In this document: positions 28,116-36,190 of the stretch, piece after piece
Layout: every line of letters begins with the position of its first letter
Numbering within the stretch: the stretch's first letter is position 1
From: Candidatus Omnitrophota bacterium
GTDB taxonomy: Bacteria > Omnitrophota > Gorgyraeia > 2-02-FULL-51-18
Direction: 5' to 3'
Assembly: GCA_022072175.1 (NCBI GenBank)
Contig: JAJVIE010000003.1
Coordinates: 729,840-768,000, forward strand
Length of the DNA: 38,161 bases
Program-made: the position numbers and the translations under genes
Notes under the pieces: generated by a model
Seen by the model: only the letters and a program-made list of their open reading frames with translations
What the model was told of the DNA's origin: nothing
Database searches by the model: none

Positions 28116-29206
28116 CGCTGAGGACCGCCGAAGAGCGCCCCGCCGTCCCCTCCCGAGCGGGATCTGCCCAGATGCTGGCGGGCAAGCTCTGTCGCCTCGC
28201 GGCCGCGCGAGGTGCGTTTGAGCAGTCCGGACTTGAGCAGGAAGGGCTCCACCACATCTACGATCGTATCCGCTTCCTCGTTGAGCGTCGCCGCGAGGGA
28301 CTCGATACCCACGGGTCCGCCGCCATAGGCGTCGATCAGGGTCGCTAGCACCTTGCGATCGAGAGGGTCCAGGCCGGCGGCGTCGATCCCGTGAGAACGC
28401 AGGGCCTGATCGACGACGGTCATGGTGATGGCGGGCGAACCCTTGACCTGCGCGTGGTCCCGCACACGCCTCAACAGACGGTTGGCGATGCGCGGCGTTC
28501 CGCGGGAGCGGCGCGCCAGCTCGAGCGCCGCGTCCGGTTCGATGCCGATACCCAGGAGCTCCGAGGAGCGCTGCACGATCCTCTGGAGGTCCCTGGGCTC
28601 GTAGAAATCCAGGTGGAACACCATTCCGAAGCGGTCCCTCAGCGGGGCGCTGAGCAGCCCCTGCCGGGTGGTCGCTCCGATGAGCGTGAATCGCTTGAGC
28701 GCGAACTTGATCGTCTTGGCGTAGGGGCCCTTATCGACGACGAAGTCGATCTTGTAGTCTTCCATCGCCGGATATACGAATTCCTCCACGACCTTGGAGA
28801 GCCGATGGATCTCATCGATGAAAAGAACATCCCCGTCCTCGAGATTGGTGAGGATGCCGATCAGGTCCCCCGCGCGCTCGATGGCCGGTCCGCTGGTGGC
28901 CATGATCTTGGCCCCCATCTCATGCGCCACGATATGCGCGAGGGTCGTCTTGCCGAGCCCCGGAGGACCCGACAGCAGGACATGCTCGAGCGGCTCCTTG
29001 CGGCTCTTGGTCGCCGCCAGAGCGACCGAGAGATTGTCCTTCAACGCTTCCTGACCCACGAACTCCGCGATGCGGGACGGGCGCAGAGAAAGCTCCACCA
29101 CCCCATCGGCCTCGTCGGAAGCGGACTCCACGAGCTTCTCGCGCTCCAAGCGCTCAAAATCGATCTTCTGCCGCCCGTACGCCTTTTTGCGGTCGGGCTC
29201 GGTCAT
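28112..29206 (-). CDS. ruvB: Holliday junction branch migration helicase RuvB
   Basis: AAA+ motor that drives branch migration with RuvA. The 364-residue protein has Walker A SGPPGLGKTT, Walker B VLFIDEIHRLS, the IGATTRQGLLSAPLRDRFG sensor and arginine-finger region, and a C-terminal winged-helix domain (GGPVGIESLAATLNEE). The ATG at 29206 overlaps the ruvA stop in an ATGA and starts a sequence of normal length, so the longer frame is not used. About 20 extra residues (MTEPDRKKAYGRQKIDFERL) precede the usual start. Confidence 0.97.
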   Translation of the reverse strand: MTEPDRKKAYGRQKIDFERLEREKLVESASDEADGVVELSLRPSRIAEFVGQEALKDNLSVALAATKSRKEPLEHVLLSGPPGLGKTTLAHIVAHEMGAKIMATSGPAIERAGDLIGILTNLEDGDVLFIDEIHRLSKVVEEFVYPAMEDYKIDFVVDKGPYAKTIKFALKRFTLIGATTRQGLLSAPLRDRFGMVFHLDFYEPRDLQRIVQRSSELLGIGIEPDAALELARRSRGTPRIANRLLRRVRDHAQVKGSPAITMTVVDQALRSHGIDAAGLDPLDRKVLATLIDAYGGGPVGIESLAATLNEEADTIVDVVEPFLLKSGLLKRTSRGREATELARQHLGRSRSGGDGGALFGGPQR

Positions 29207-29838
29207 GTCGCTTTCCTCTGACGGTAGACCTCGTTGAGCAACTCCTCGACGCTCGCCAGACCCGCCTTGCGGCCGCAAGCCTTGTCGATCATGTCGCGCG
29301 CCTCATCCTTGCGGTATCCCAGCTGCAGCAACACCTCGAGCGCCTCCTCACGGAACAACGGCTGTCCGACCTGCGCCTGCGCGGTCTTGGCCGATCCGTC
29401 CGTGCGCATGAGGCCGAAGCGCCCCATCTTCCCCTGGAGCTTGGCGATGATCTCCCGCGCGCGCTGCTCCCCGATCCCGGGCAGCGACTTGAGGAACTTG
29501 AGGTCCCCCTCATCCACCGCCCTGGCGATATCCGGGATCGGCTGGTTGAGCGCGCGAACGGCCGCCTTGGGACCGACCCCGGAGACCGTGATGAACTTTT
29601 CGAAGAAATCCTTTTCGATCCTTGTGGCGAACCCGATGAGCACCGGGATACTGCGCGATGGGTCCGTTTGATAGTAGTGGTAGGTGACGAGCTTGAGGCT
29701 CGCTCCGCGGGTCAGGCGCTCGCGGATCGGCTCGGCGACGGCCGGGGGCAGCAGCACCTCATAGCTCATCCCGCCGACCTCCAGCGTCAGCACGCCGTCC
29801 AGGAACTGCTCGACCGTGCCCGAGATCTGGGCGATCAT
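29203..29838 (-). CDS. ruvA: Holliday junction DNA-binding protein RuvA
   Basis: Tetrameric junction-binding partner of RuvB. The 211-residue protein has an N-terminal OB fold (MIAQISGTVEQFLDG), paired helix-hairpin-helix motifs (VSGVGPKAAVRALN and LPGIGEQRAREIIAKL), and a C-terminal domain III (ALEVLLQLGYRKDEAR) that contacts RuvB. It overlaps both ruvC and ruvB by 4 bases, so the whole resolvasome is translationally linked. Confidence 0.97.
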   Translation of the reverse strand: MIAQISGTVEQFLDGVLTLEVGGMSYEVLLPPAVAEPIRERLTRGASLKLVTYHYYQTDPSRSIPVLIGFATRIEKDFFEKFITVSGVGPKAAVRALNQPIPDIARAVDEGDLKFLKSLPGIGEQRAREIIAKLQGKMGRFGLMRTDGSAKTAQAQVGQPLFREEALEVLLQLGYRKDEARDMIDKACGRKAGLASVEELLNEVYRQRKAT

Positions 29839-30353
29839 GCGGCCACCAGGCGCCGCGCGCGTGGGGCGGCCAGACGGGGATTCATCGCGCAGGCCATCGC
29901 GATGGCGATGGCATCGGAGACGTCCGCGGGCTCGGGGGCGGCCCTCAGCCCGAGACGCTGCTGGACCGTCCGCTGGATCTGCGCCTTGGTCGCATGCCCT
30001 CGTCCGGTAACGGCTTTTTTGACATGCGTGGAGGGCAGGCTCACCAGCGGCACCCCACTGAGCCCGCTGACCAGACAGACGACGCCGCGGGCATGCGCCA
30101 TGAGAATGGCCGTGGTCGGATGTTCGGAGTGCGCGAAGAGCTTTTCGATCGCCAGGGTCTCGGGGCGGTGTTCTCGCACGATCTGCTCGAGCGCGTCGTG
30201 GAGCGTCTTGAGGCGCGAGGCGATCCCCGCTCCGGCGTCGGTTCGGATCACCCCGGCTTCCAGGAGCTCGAGCCGCGGCAACGGGCCGGGACCCGCGGTC
30301 AGCACCGCGTATCCGGTGACCCTGAGCCCGGGATCGACGCCAAGGATCCTCAA
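29835..30353 (-). CDS. ruvC: Holliday junction resolvase RuvC
   Basis: Dimeric endonuclease that cuts Holliday junctions. The 172-residue RNase H-fold protein opens with RILGVDPGLRVTGYAV. The four acidic residues of the active site are seen: Asp7, Glu70 (LAIEKLF), Asp144 and Asp147 (ADVSDAIAIA). It lies 3 bases after the yebC stop and overlaps ruvA by 4 bases. Confidence 0.97.
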   Translation of the reverse strand: MRILGVDPGLRVTGYAVLTAGPGPLPRLELLEAGVIRTDAGAGIASRLKTLHDALEQIVREHRPETLAIEKLFAHSEHPTTAILMAHARGVVCLVSGLSGVPLVSLPSTHVKKAVTGRGHATKAQIQRTVQQRLGLRAAPEPADVSDAIAIAMACAMNPRLAAPRARRLVAA

Positions 30354-30356
30354 GGC

Positions 30357-31109
30357 TCAGCCGGCCAGCTGCTGCAGGATCTCGTTGGGGATATCGAAGT
30401 TCGCGTAGACGTTCTGCACGTCGTCATGCTCCTCGAGCGCCTCGATCAGCGCGAGGATCGTCTTGGCGGCTTCCGGCTGCGCGACCTTGACCGAGTTGGC
30501 GGGGATCATGGTGACCTCAGCGCTGTCGGGGGTGACCCCGGCGTCGGACACGGCCTTCTTGACGCGCTCGAAGTCCTGCGGCTCGGTCGTGATCTCGTAG
30601 ACCTCTTTGTCGGACGTAAAATCCGCCGCGCCGGCATCCAGCGCGATGGACATCAGCTTGTCCTCCTCGATGACGTCCTTGCGGACCGACAAAAAACCCT
30701 TCTTCGAGAACTGCCACGAAACCGACCCCGCGCCGGACATGCTCCCACCCTTTTTCTCCAGGATGTTCCGGATCTCGGCCGTCGTGCGGTTCTTGTTGTC
30801 GGTCAACGAATCCACGAGGATCGCGATGCCTCCGGGCCCGTAACCCTCGTAGGTGATCTCTTCGTAGATGACGCCCGGCAGTTCGCCGGTGCCCTTCTTG
30901 ATCGCTCGATCGATGTTGTCGGCGGGCATATTGGCGTCCTTGGCCTTCTGGACGACCGTTCGCAGCCTCGGGTTGGAATCGAGACTGCCGCCCCCGTTCT
31001 TGGCGGCGACCGTGATCTCCTTGATCAGCTTCGTGAAGAGCGCCCCGCGCTTGGCGTCAAGCGCGCCTTTTTTGTGTTTGATCGTCGCCCACTTGGAATG
31101 ACCCGACAT
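30357..31109 (-). CDS. yebC: YebC/TACO1-family protein
   Basis: The 250-residue protein starts with the family signature SGHSKWATIKHKKGALDAKRG and has RTAAEIR-like (NRTTAEIRNILEKKGG) and SVSWQFSKKG segments. Members have been described as DNA-binding regulators and, more recently, as translation factors that relieve ribosome stalling at proline runs. The sequence alone does not decide. It is the first gene of the ruv-queuosine-Sec operon, where it is a frequent neighbour of ruvC. Confidence 0.96.
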   Translation of the reverse strand: MSGHSKWATIKHKKGALDAKRGALFTKLIKEITVAAKNGGGSLDSNPRLRTVVQKAKDANMPADNIDRAIKKGTGELPGVIYEEITYEGYGPGGIAILVDSLTDNKNRTTAEIRNILEKKGGSMSGAGSVSWQFSKKGFLSVRKDVIEEDKLMSIALDAGAADFTSDKEVYEITTEPQDFERVKKAVSDAGVTPDSAEVTMIPANSVKVAQPEAAKTILALIEALEEHDDVQNVYANFDIPNEILQQLAG

Positions 31110-31156
31110 ACGCTCTCCTTGCTCGAACGATGGTTCTTGTTTTGGACCAAAGTGGG

Positions 31157-31165
31157 ATTATAACA
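31157..31165 (-). promoter_or_regulatory. Extended -10 promoter of the yebC-to-secDF operon
   Basis: Leftward, TGTTATAAT (31165-31157) is a perfect extended -10 (TGn followed by TATAAT). No good -35 lies 16-18 bases upstream, as is common for this class. It is 47 bases before the yebC ATG, which has AAGGAGAG just upstream as ribosome-binding site. Confidence 0.7.
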
Positions 31166-31204
31166 CAGTCGCTTCGGAGGGCGGAAGACCGCTCCGGACC
31201 GGCC

Positions 31205-32512
31205 TCAGGCGGTAGCCGCTCCGGTCCGCGTCTCGTAGGTGACGCGGTTCTTGCCGGCGCTCTTCGAGCGGTAGAGGACCGAATGGGTCAGACGCAGGAG
31301 CTCGTCGACCGACATATCGCTGTTGCGGAGACTGACCATACCGATACTGGCGCTGATATGAGGAGCCCGGGGACCGAGCTCCGGCACCTGGACCTCGGCG
31401 ATCGCCTTTCGTACGCGCTCGGCCGCGGCCAGGGCCCGGTCCGGCGAAGTCGACGGCATCAGGACGATGAACTCATCCCCGCCGATACGGCAGACATGAC
31501 CGCTCTCGGCCAGACAGCGGCGGAGAACGCCCGCGACGTTCTTGAGAACGGCATCCCCCGCGGCATGGCTGTAGTGATCGTTAACGCTCTTGAAATTATC
31601 AAGGTCGACGATCATGACCGCCATCTCTTTCAGGCCCTGCGAGCCGCTCTTGTCGGACAGCACCTTCTGCAGTCCGCGGCGGTTGAGCACTTCGGTCAGG
31701 GGATCCAGTACGGCCAGCTGTTCGGAGACCCGGAGTTGCGCCTCCCGGCTTTCGACCACGGCTGTGCGTTCGGCGACCTTGCGCTCGAGAGAGGAGTTGC
31801 GGATGTTCAATTCATCGATCTGGCGCTGTACGCGGGCCGCCATGGGATAGAAACCGAAGAGCGCCGTCAACAGTAGCAGCGCCAGCTGGGTGAGCATGAC
31901 CACCGTCTCGATAGAGCGGAGCCTCTCGAGGCTCTGGTCGCTCTCGATCTGCAGCTGCTTGGAGAGCACGCTCAGATCGGCCAGAAGGTTGTTGCCCGTG
32001 ACCTCGCGCCGGATATAGCGCATGTGGGGGTTGTCCGTGCTCAGCTCGGAATCGGCGGCGCGAGCCAAGGCCGATGCTTCTGAGAGAAAGTCGCTGATCT
32101 TACGGTCGATCGCGAACGGCTCCTTGTGATAGAGCTCCTCCAGTTCGGGCGACAGCCGCCGGGCGGGCAATCCGAGCTTCTCACTGCCGTTCAAGAGCGC
32201 CTCATGGGCGGTCTTCATCCGGTAGATCTCATGGCGCAGAAGATTCCGGTAGTTCTCCCTCTCGGTGAGCCCCTCCATGGACACGAGCGTACGCGACAGC
32301 AGCACGATCCTTTGGGAGGAGGTCCTCAACAGCCCTCCCGTATGGATGATGGCCGCGTTGTCCTCGTTGCTCTGGATCTGCTTGTCGAGGATGACGTGGC
32401 TGGCGAGCGTCAGGCAACACAACACCAGAAGAGCGGAGCCGTAAGCCGCCTTGAGCGCCTTGACGGGCGTCTTTTTGGAAAGGTCGAACGCGAGTGAGAA
32501 GGGAGTCTTCAC
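31205..32512 (-). CDS. Membrane-bound diguanylate cyclase (GGDEF) with PilJ-like sensor
   Basis: Makes cyclic di-GMP from two GTP. From the GTG at 32512 the protein has 435 residues: a transmembrane helix at about 23-42, a periplasmic helical region with HTGGLLRTSSQRIVLLSRTL that resembles the nitrate-sensor-like PilJ N-terminal domain, a second helix at about 203-223, a coiled-coil linker (230-267), and a GGDEF domain. The active-site GGDEF (344-348) and DLDNFKSVND are intact. The upstream inhibitory RxxD site reads AESG, so product inhibition at this site is probably absent. A TTG at 32536 is possible but lies at or before the predicted transcription start. Confidence 0.9.
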   Translation of the reverse strand: MKTPFSLAFDLSKKTPVKALKAAYGSALLVLCCLTLASHVILDKQIQSNEDNAAIIHTGGLLRTSSQRIVLLSRTLVSMEGLTERENYRNLLRHEIYRMKTAHEALLNGSEKLGLPARRLSPELEELYHKEPFAIDRKISDFLSEASALARAADSELSTDNPHMRYIRREVTGNNLLADLSVLSKQLQIESDQSLERLRSIETVVMLTQLALLLLTALFGFYPMAARVQRQIDELNIRNSSLERKVAERTAVVESREAQLRVSEQLAVLDPLTEVLNRRGLQKVLSDKSGSQGLKEMAVMIVDLDNFKSVNDHYSHAAGDAVLKNVAGVLRRCLAESGHVCRIGGDEFIVLMPSTSPDRALAAAERVRKAIAEVQVPELGPRAPHISASIGMVSLRNSDMSVDELLRLTHSVLYRSKSAGKNRVTYETRTGAATA

Positions 32513-32538
32513 GAGTGATTTATTTAAAGTTTTCAATA

Positions 32539-32567
32539 AGTATATAACTGATTAAAAAGTTTGTAAA
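32539..32567 (-). promoter_or_regulatory. Promoter of the diguanylate cyclase gene
   Basis: Leftward, TTTACA (32567-32562) and TATACT (32544-32539) are separated by 17 bases, each with one mismatch to consensus. Transcription would start near 32532. The surrounding DNA is much more AT-rich than the rest of the window. Confidence 0.7.
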
Positions 32568-32580
32568 CTGAAAATCAGTT
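32546..32580. repeat. Cluster of AACTGA repeats overlapping the promoter, possible operator
   Basis: AACTGA occurs at 32546-32551 and 32566-32571, 20 bases apart. Its inverse TCAGTT is at 32575-32580. The outer copies form an 8-base inverted repeat (AACTGATT with AATCAGTT). The -35 element lies between them. The inner pair could also form a small hairpin followed by a T-rich stretch leftward, a weak terminator candidate for the M50 gene. Confidence 0.45.
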
Positions 32581-32627
32581 CTTTATTTAATCATCTTCCG
32601 ATGTGTTTGAGCAGGATTAAGCGGGGT

Positions 32628-33239
32628 TCAGACGCGTCCGATGAGCAGGCCGTAGAGCGTCCGGAAGAGCGGCAGGATAAGGTGGCCGATCACACCAAAA
32701 TAGACGAGCGGTAGAAGGATCAGCATCCCCCACCGCCCCAAGGCAAGGTACGCCCGCTCCATCGGTCCGGGCAGGAGGACCGCCAGCATCTTGGAGCCGT
32801 CCAGCGGAGGGATCGGCAGCAGGTTGAAGAGCGCCAGTGCGAGATTGATCGAAAGTCCGTACAGCAGGACCGTTCGCATCACCACATGCCCTTCCTGTCC
32901 GATCTCGCGAAGCAAAGCGGCCATGATCACGGCCAACACCAGGTTGGTCAGCGGTCCGGCGGCGGTCACCGCGAAGATCCCGGATCTCCGACGCCTGAAA
33001 TACCCCGGATCGAAGGGCACCGGCTTGGCCCAGCCGATCAGGATCGGCGCGTGCAGCCACAGGAGCAAAGCCGGTAGAAGGAAGGTGCCCCAGGGGTCGA
33101 CATGCGCCAGCGGGTTGAGGGTCAACCGTCCGGCGCGTTGTGCCGTCGGGTCGCCCAACGCCCGAGCGACCGCGCCGTGAGCGATCTCGTGCAGTACCAC
33201 CGAGAAGAACAGCACGATCCCGATAGCCGCCAGGATCAC
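32628..33239 (-). CDS. Site-2 protease family (M50) membrane metalloprotease
   Basis: Intramembrane zinc protease, often used for regulated cleavage of membrane-bound regulators. The 203-residue protein has the zinc motif HEIAHG (residues 17-22) in its first helix and the third-ligand motif NLLPIPPLDGSK in a later helix, with about five membrane segments. No PDZ or CBS domain is present, so it is a minimal form. Its GTG start overlaps the SelW-like gene stop in a GTGA. It is last in the eight-gene operon. Confidence 0.92.
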   Translation of the reverse strand: MILAAIGIVLFFSVVLHEIAHGAVARALGDPTAQRAGRLTLNPLAHVDPWGTFLLPALLLWLHAPILIGWAKPVPFDPGYFRRRRSGIFAVTAAGPLTNLVLAVIMAALLREIGQEGHVVMRTVLLYGLSINLALALFNLLPIPPLDGSKMLAVLLPGPMERAYLALGRWGMLILLPLVYFGVIGHLILPLFRTLYGLLIGRV

Positions 33240-33538
33240 GTGGCGCTCTCCCGGTCCGAATGCCCCAGATCGCGCCCGGGCGCCACCCGGTCCCTGACGG
33301 CCTGCTTGATCTCCTTGGCCTCCGGAAAACGGCCCTGGACCGCTCTAGACCACACCTCGATCCCGTTGACCGTCACTCTAAAGACTCCTCCGGTGCCCGG
33401 GCGCAAGGCCACCTCGGATAGCTCGCCCTCGAAAGTGGTCAACAGCTCCTGCGCCAGCCAGGCCGCGCGGAGCAGCCAGCGGCATTGACGGCAGTACTCG
33501 ACAACGACCCTGTGTTGCGACAAGTCAGCGGAGCTCAA
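33236..33538 (-). CDS. SelW/SelT-like Rdx-family protein (Cys form)
   Basis: A small thioredoxin-like redox protein of the selenoprotein W-related family. The 100-residue product has the CxxC motif EYCRQCRWLLRAAWLAQELL (Cys16 and Cys19), followed by LRPGTGGVFRV and GRFPEAKEIKQAVRD, all typical. A cysteine replaces the selenocysteine of animal forms. The start is a TTG at 33538 (overlapping exonuclease III by 14 bases) or a TTG at 33523 just after that stop. The physiological partner is unknown. Confidence 0.88.
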   Translation of the reverse strand: MSSADLSQHRVVVEYCRQCRWLLRAAWLAQELLTTFEGELSEVALRPGTGGVFRVTVNGIEVWSRAVQGRFPEAKEIKQAVRDRVAPGRDLGHSDRESAT

Positions 33539-34274
33539 GACCCACCGGGCAATGGTCGGAACCGTGGACGTCGCTGAGGATCCAGGCTTTCTTCAAGCGC
33601 GGCTTCAGCGAGGACGAAACGATGAAATAATCGATACGCCAGCCGATGTTCCGCTCGCGACAGCGATTGAGACGGCTCCACCAGGTGTAGTGTCCGCCTC
33701 CCTTTTCGAACTCGCGGAAAGCGTCTACGAACCCGGCTTTCAGCAGGGTCTCAAAGCCACGCCTTTCTTCCGGCGTGAACCCGTGATTGCGCGCGTTCTG
33801 CTTGGGATAGGTCAGATCGATCTCCTGATGAGCGACGTTGAGGTCCCCGCAAAGGACCACGGGCTTTTTGCGCTCGAGCTTCTTGAGATAGCTCAGCAGG
33901 TCCGCGTCCCATCTCTGCCGGTAAGGCAGGCGGTCCAGTGTTCGCTGGGAGTTGGGTACGTAGGTGTTCACGAGGAAGAACCCGGGATGTTCCGTGGTCA
34001 ACACCCTCCCCTCCCCGTCGTGCTCGGACTTGCCGATCCCGCGCGCCACCGAAAGCGGGGCTTTCTTGAGGAAGGTCGCCGTACCGGAATATCCGGGTTT
34101 TTGGGCGTTGTTCCACTCCTGCGTATAGCCGCCCAGATCCAAGGTCATGCCACCGGCCGGGGCCTTGGTCTCTTGGATGCAGAGCATGTCCGGGCGCTCG
34201 TTCCGCACAAGATCACGGAGCCCATTGTTCCAGCAAGCGCGCGCGCCGTTGACGTTCCACGAAAGGAGCTTCAT
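33525..34274 (-). CDS. xth: Exodeoxyribonuclease III (AP endonuclease)
   Basis: Base-excision repair enzyme that cuts at abasic sites and degrades 3' ends. The 249-residue protein has the family motifs in order: LLSWNVNGARA, CIQETKAP with the metal-binding Glu, NTYVPNSQRTLDRLPYR, CGDLNVAHQEIDL with the catalytic Asp and Asn, RIDYFIVSS, and the terminal GSDHCPVGLEL with the catalytic Asp-His. The ATG at 34274 gives the normal length; the longer frame upstream is shadow of a PilZ gene. It lies 11 bases after the PilZ stop. Confidence 0.96.
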   Translation of the reverse strand: MKLLSWNVNGARACWNNGLRDLVRNERPDMLCIQETKAPAGGMTLDLGGYTQEWNNAQKPGYSGTATFLKKAPLSVARGIGKSEHDGEGRVLTTEHPGFFLVNTYVPNSQRTLDRLPYRQRWDADLLSYLKKLERKKPVVLCGDLNVAHQEIDLTYPKQNARNHGFTPEERRGFETLLKAGFVDAFREFEKGGGHYTWWSRLNRCRERNIGWRIDYFIVSSSLKPRLKKAWILSDVHGSDHCPVGLELR

Positions 34275-34285
34275 GGCGACCCGGC

Positions 34286-34678
34286 TCAGACCCGATCGGT
34301 TCGCTCGGAGCCCGATCGATCGAGCGAACCCCACAAGCGCGACCGCGGAGAGCCCGGCGTGGCCGCCGGCAACCCCTCGAAGCGCACGGCGATGCGGTGC
34401 AGCGGATAGTCGGTGGCGGGGCTCAGACGAACCACCACCCCAAGCCTCTCCTCGGGGTCCGTCTCGCCCGCGATGGGAAAGCGGAAGTTGAGCAGTGTCC
34501 CCTCCGGATAGAGGCGGTCGCAGGCGAAGCGCATACCGCTCAGACTGATGTCGTGGGCCACGACCATATCCCAACTCGGTGTCTCGGCATCCGCCGCGCT
34601 CACCAAGGCAGTGACCGCCCGGCGCGCACGTGGATGCTCGCGCCGGTCGCTGGGATTGGGGATCCTCTCGCGACTCAC
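34286..34678 (-). CDS. PilZ-domain protein (c-di-GMP receptor), first of two
   Basis: The 130-residue protein is a single PilZ domain. It has the c-di-GMP-binding RxxxR (Arg13 to Arg17 in DRREHPRARR) and the DxSxxG motif (Asp43, Ser45, Gly48 in HDISLSGMRF). The strand EGTLLNFRFPIAGE and the IAVRFEG end are typical. Both motifs are intact, so it probably binds the nucleotide. No output domain is attached. The start is a GTG that overlaps the stop of the second PilZ gene (GTGA), with AAGGAG 5 bases upstream. Confidence 0.9.
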   Translation of the reverse strand: MSRERIPNPSDRREHPRARRAVTALVSAADAETPSWDMVVAHDISLSGMRFACDRLYPEGTLLNFRFPIAGETDPEERLGVVVRLSPATDYPLHRIAVRFEGLPAATPGSPRSRLWGSLDRSGSERTDRV

Positions 34679-35055
34679 GGCCGCTCCTTCCGGTCCGCGG
34701 ACTCCTTGAGCAATTGGGCCAGACGGTCCAGGTAGGCCTTGTCGGACTCTTCGATGCGATGGAACTGCACGGCCGTCTCGAAGAGCGGATAGCCTTCGAT
34801 GGGCCTACAGCGGACCACCCTCCCCGTGCAGGAGATGGGATCGCGCCCGGAGAGCATGTCGATGCGCAGCTCGAGCGGCTCACCGACCCGCACCGGAAAT
34901 TCGGCGTTGTACAGTACTCCGCCCGCGCTGACATTACGCACGAACACCAGCATCCACGCTCCGGCCTTGTCACCGGTCAAGGTTCGGACGCTCGAGGTGA
35001 AATGCTTGCGGATCCTGTCGTGTGCCCTGCGGTTGGACCGACCCTGCTCGCTCAA
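34675..35055 (-). CDS. PilZ-domain protein (c-di-GMP receptor), second of two
   Basis: From the TTG at 35055 this is a 126-residue single PilZ domain with RxxxR (Arg10 to Arg14 in NRRAHDRIRK) and NxSxxG (Asn41, Ser43, Gly46 in RNVSAGGVLY). It then has VGEPLELRIDM, a basic GRVVRC strand and FETAVQFHRI, and ends in a charged helix. The frame continues far upstream, but there it is shadow of the neighbouring membrane protein. The TTG sits in that gene's stop codon (TTGA), the same junction as spoIID-queA. It differs clearly from its PilZ neighbour, so it is not a recent copy. Confidence 0.88.
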   Translation of the reverse strand: MSEQGRSNRRAHDRIRKHFTSSVRTLTGDKAGAWMLVFVRNVSAGGVLYNAEFPVRVGEPLELRIDMLSGRDPISCTGRVVRCRPIEGYPLFETAVQFHRIEESDKAYLDRLAQLLKESADRKERP

Positions 35056-35828
35056 GACGACCTCAGGATGAGTACGCCGATCAGACCGAAATTGACCGAG
35101 AACACCTGACCCACCAGCGGTCCGCGGGCAGCCTCCCAGCGCGTGATGACGAAATACACCATCGCCGCCGGCGGCAGGAGCGCCAGGTAGGCCGCGAACG
35201 GGCCGCCCAGCCAATCGGCGACAAACGCGTATCCGAGCGACAGGAACGCCAACCCCCAGACGAACCCCTCTGAGAACATGATCACCATGCCTTGGACCGT
35301 AAAATAGGCCGTAAAGAACAACGAGAGGAACACGAAGAGCGCTCCCAAAAGCCTCATCGGAGTGAGGCGGCCCCTCGAGGGCTCCCCCAGACCCCAATGG
35401 ATCTCGCGACGCACGCGCTCGTAGAGATCGGGAGCCCTGCGCTCGTGATACAGCAGACGCTCGAGCTCGCGGCCGGCATCCTCCCGCAGACGCCGGGCCG
35501 CCGCGTCACTGCGCACCAACCCGTCCAATGACCGTAGCACATCGCGCGGGGACAGTTCTTTCAGGCGTGGAGGCCTGAAACTCAGTCCGTAGAACCCTTC
35601 GGCAGCCGTGCGTTCGAGCAAGGTGATGTCGCGGCGGGCGTATTCGACCTCACCGTACTCCGCGCTCACGAAGACCACGCTCCCGGCGCTCTCCCGGATC
35701 ACTTTACCCGTCAGGAACCCCGCGCCGCGGACCTCGATCAGGTCTTGGGCGGGCGAGTAACGGACGCAAAGCACCGTCACGACCGCCCCCGCCGCGAGCA
35801 GGAGCCCCAACAGGTACCCCCAGCGCAT
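35052..35828 (-). CDS. Membrane protein with N-terminal small-barrel-like module, unknown function
   Basis: The 258-residue protein has an N-terminal anchor or signal helix (YLLGLLLAAGAVVTVLCV). A short beta-rich module follows at about residues 31-75 (VRGAGFLTGKVIRESAGSVV then EYARRDITLLE), then a charged helical region with many arginines. Three or four membrane helices lie in the last 100 residues. The module resembles the strand pattern of small Sm- or Tudor-like barrels and is echoed in the secreted protein two genes upstream. I do not recognise the family. It is joined to both neighbours by overlapping stop and start codons. Confidence 0.75.
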   Translation of the reverse strand: MRWGYLLGLLLAAGAVVTVLCVRYSPAQDLIEVRGAGFLTGKVIRESAGSVVFVSAEYGEVEYARRDITLLERTAAEGFYGLSFRPPRLKELSPRDVLRSLDGLVRSDAAARRLREDAGRELERLLYHERRAPDLYERVRREIHWGLGEPSRGRLTPMRLLGALFVFLSLFFTAYFTVQGMVIMFSEGFVWGLAFLSLGYAFVADWLGGPFAAYLALLPPAAMVYFVITRWEAARGPLVGQVFSVNFGLIGVLILRSS

Positions 35829-36190
35829 CAGACGTGGACCTCGAACGTATTCCTGTATTTGAACATCTTATACAGGTAGTAGAAAGAGAAAAAGAGCGCT
35901 CCCGAAACCAGCGCGCCGCGATGGACGAACCACCCGTAAGCGCACAGCCCCGTGAGATAGGCCAGCAGGCAGAAACGGACCGAGTAGGCCTTTTGGGAGG
36001 CCGCCCCCATGAGCGCCACCGCGCTGGCCATGAGAAAGGACGTCGTTCCTCCCCACTGACGCTCGCTCATCGATCGGGCGAGACCTGAATGCATCAGCAC
36101 CGCCGAGGCAAAGAGCAAGAACCACCCCACCTCCTCGGATATACCCTCCTTCGTATAGACCCTCCAGAAGAAGCTTTGTCCCGGTATCAC
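35828..36190 (-). CDS. Small membrane protein, unknown function
   Basis: A 120-residue protein with about four membrane helices: near residues 19-37, 49-64, 70-87 and 92-107. It starts with MIPGQSFFWRVYTKEG and has a lysine- and tyrosine-rich end (YLYKMFKYRN) that is probably cytoplasmic. I do not recognise it. Its GTG start overlaps the preceding stop (GTGA), and its stop shares a base with the next ATG, so it is made together with its neighbours. Confidence 0.7.
   Translation of the reverse strand: MIPGQSFFWRVYTKEGISEEVGWFLLFASAVLMHSGLARSMSERQWGGTTSFLMASAVALMGAASQKAYSVRFCLLAYLTGLCAYGWFVHRGALVSGALFFSFYYLYKMFKYRNTFEVHV

Noticed and set aside
34275-34973. N-terminal extension of the exonuclease III frame
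   Set aside because: It overlaps the PilZ genes in another frame and has no homology-like features. ExoIII has normal length from 34274.
34286-35055. Recent tandem duplication of the two PilZ genes
   Set aside because: Apart from the shared RxxxR and (D/N)xSxxG motifs the two proteins differ throughout, so any duplication is ancient.
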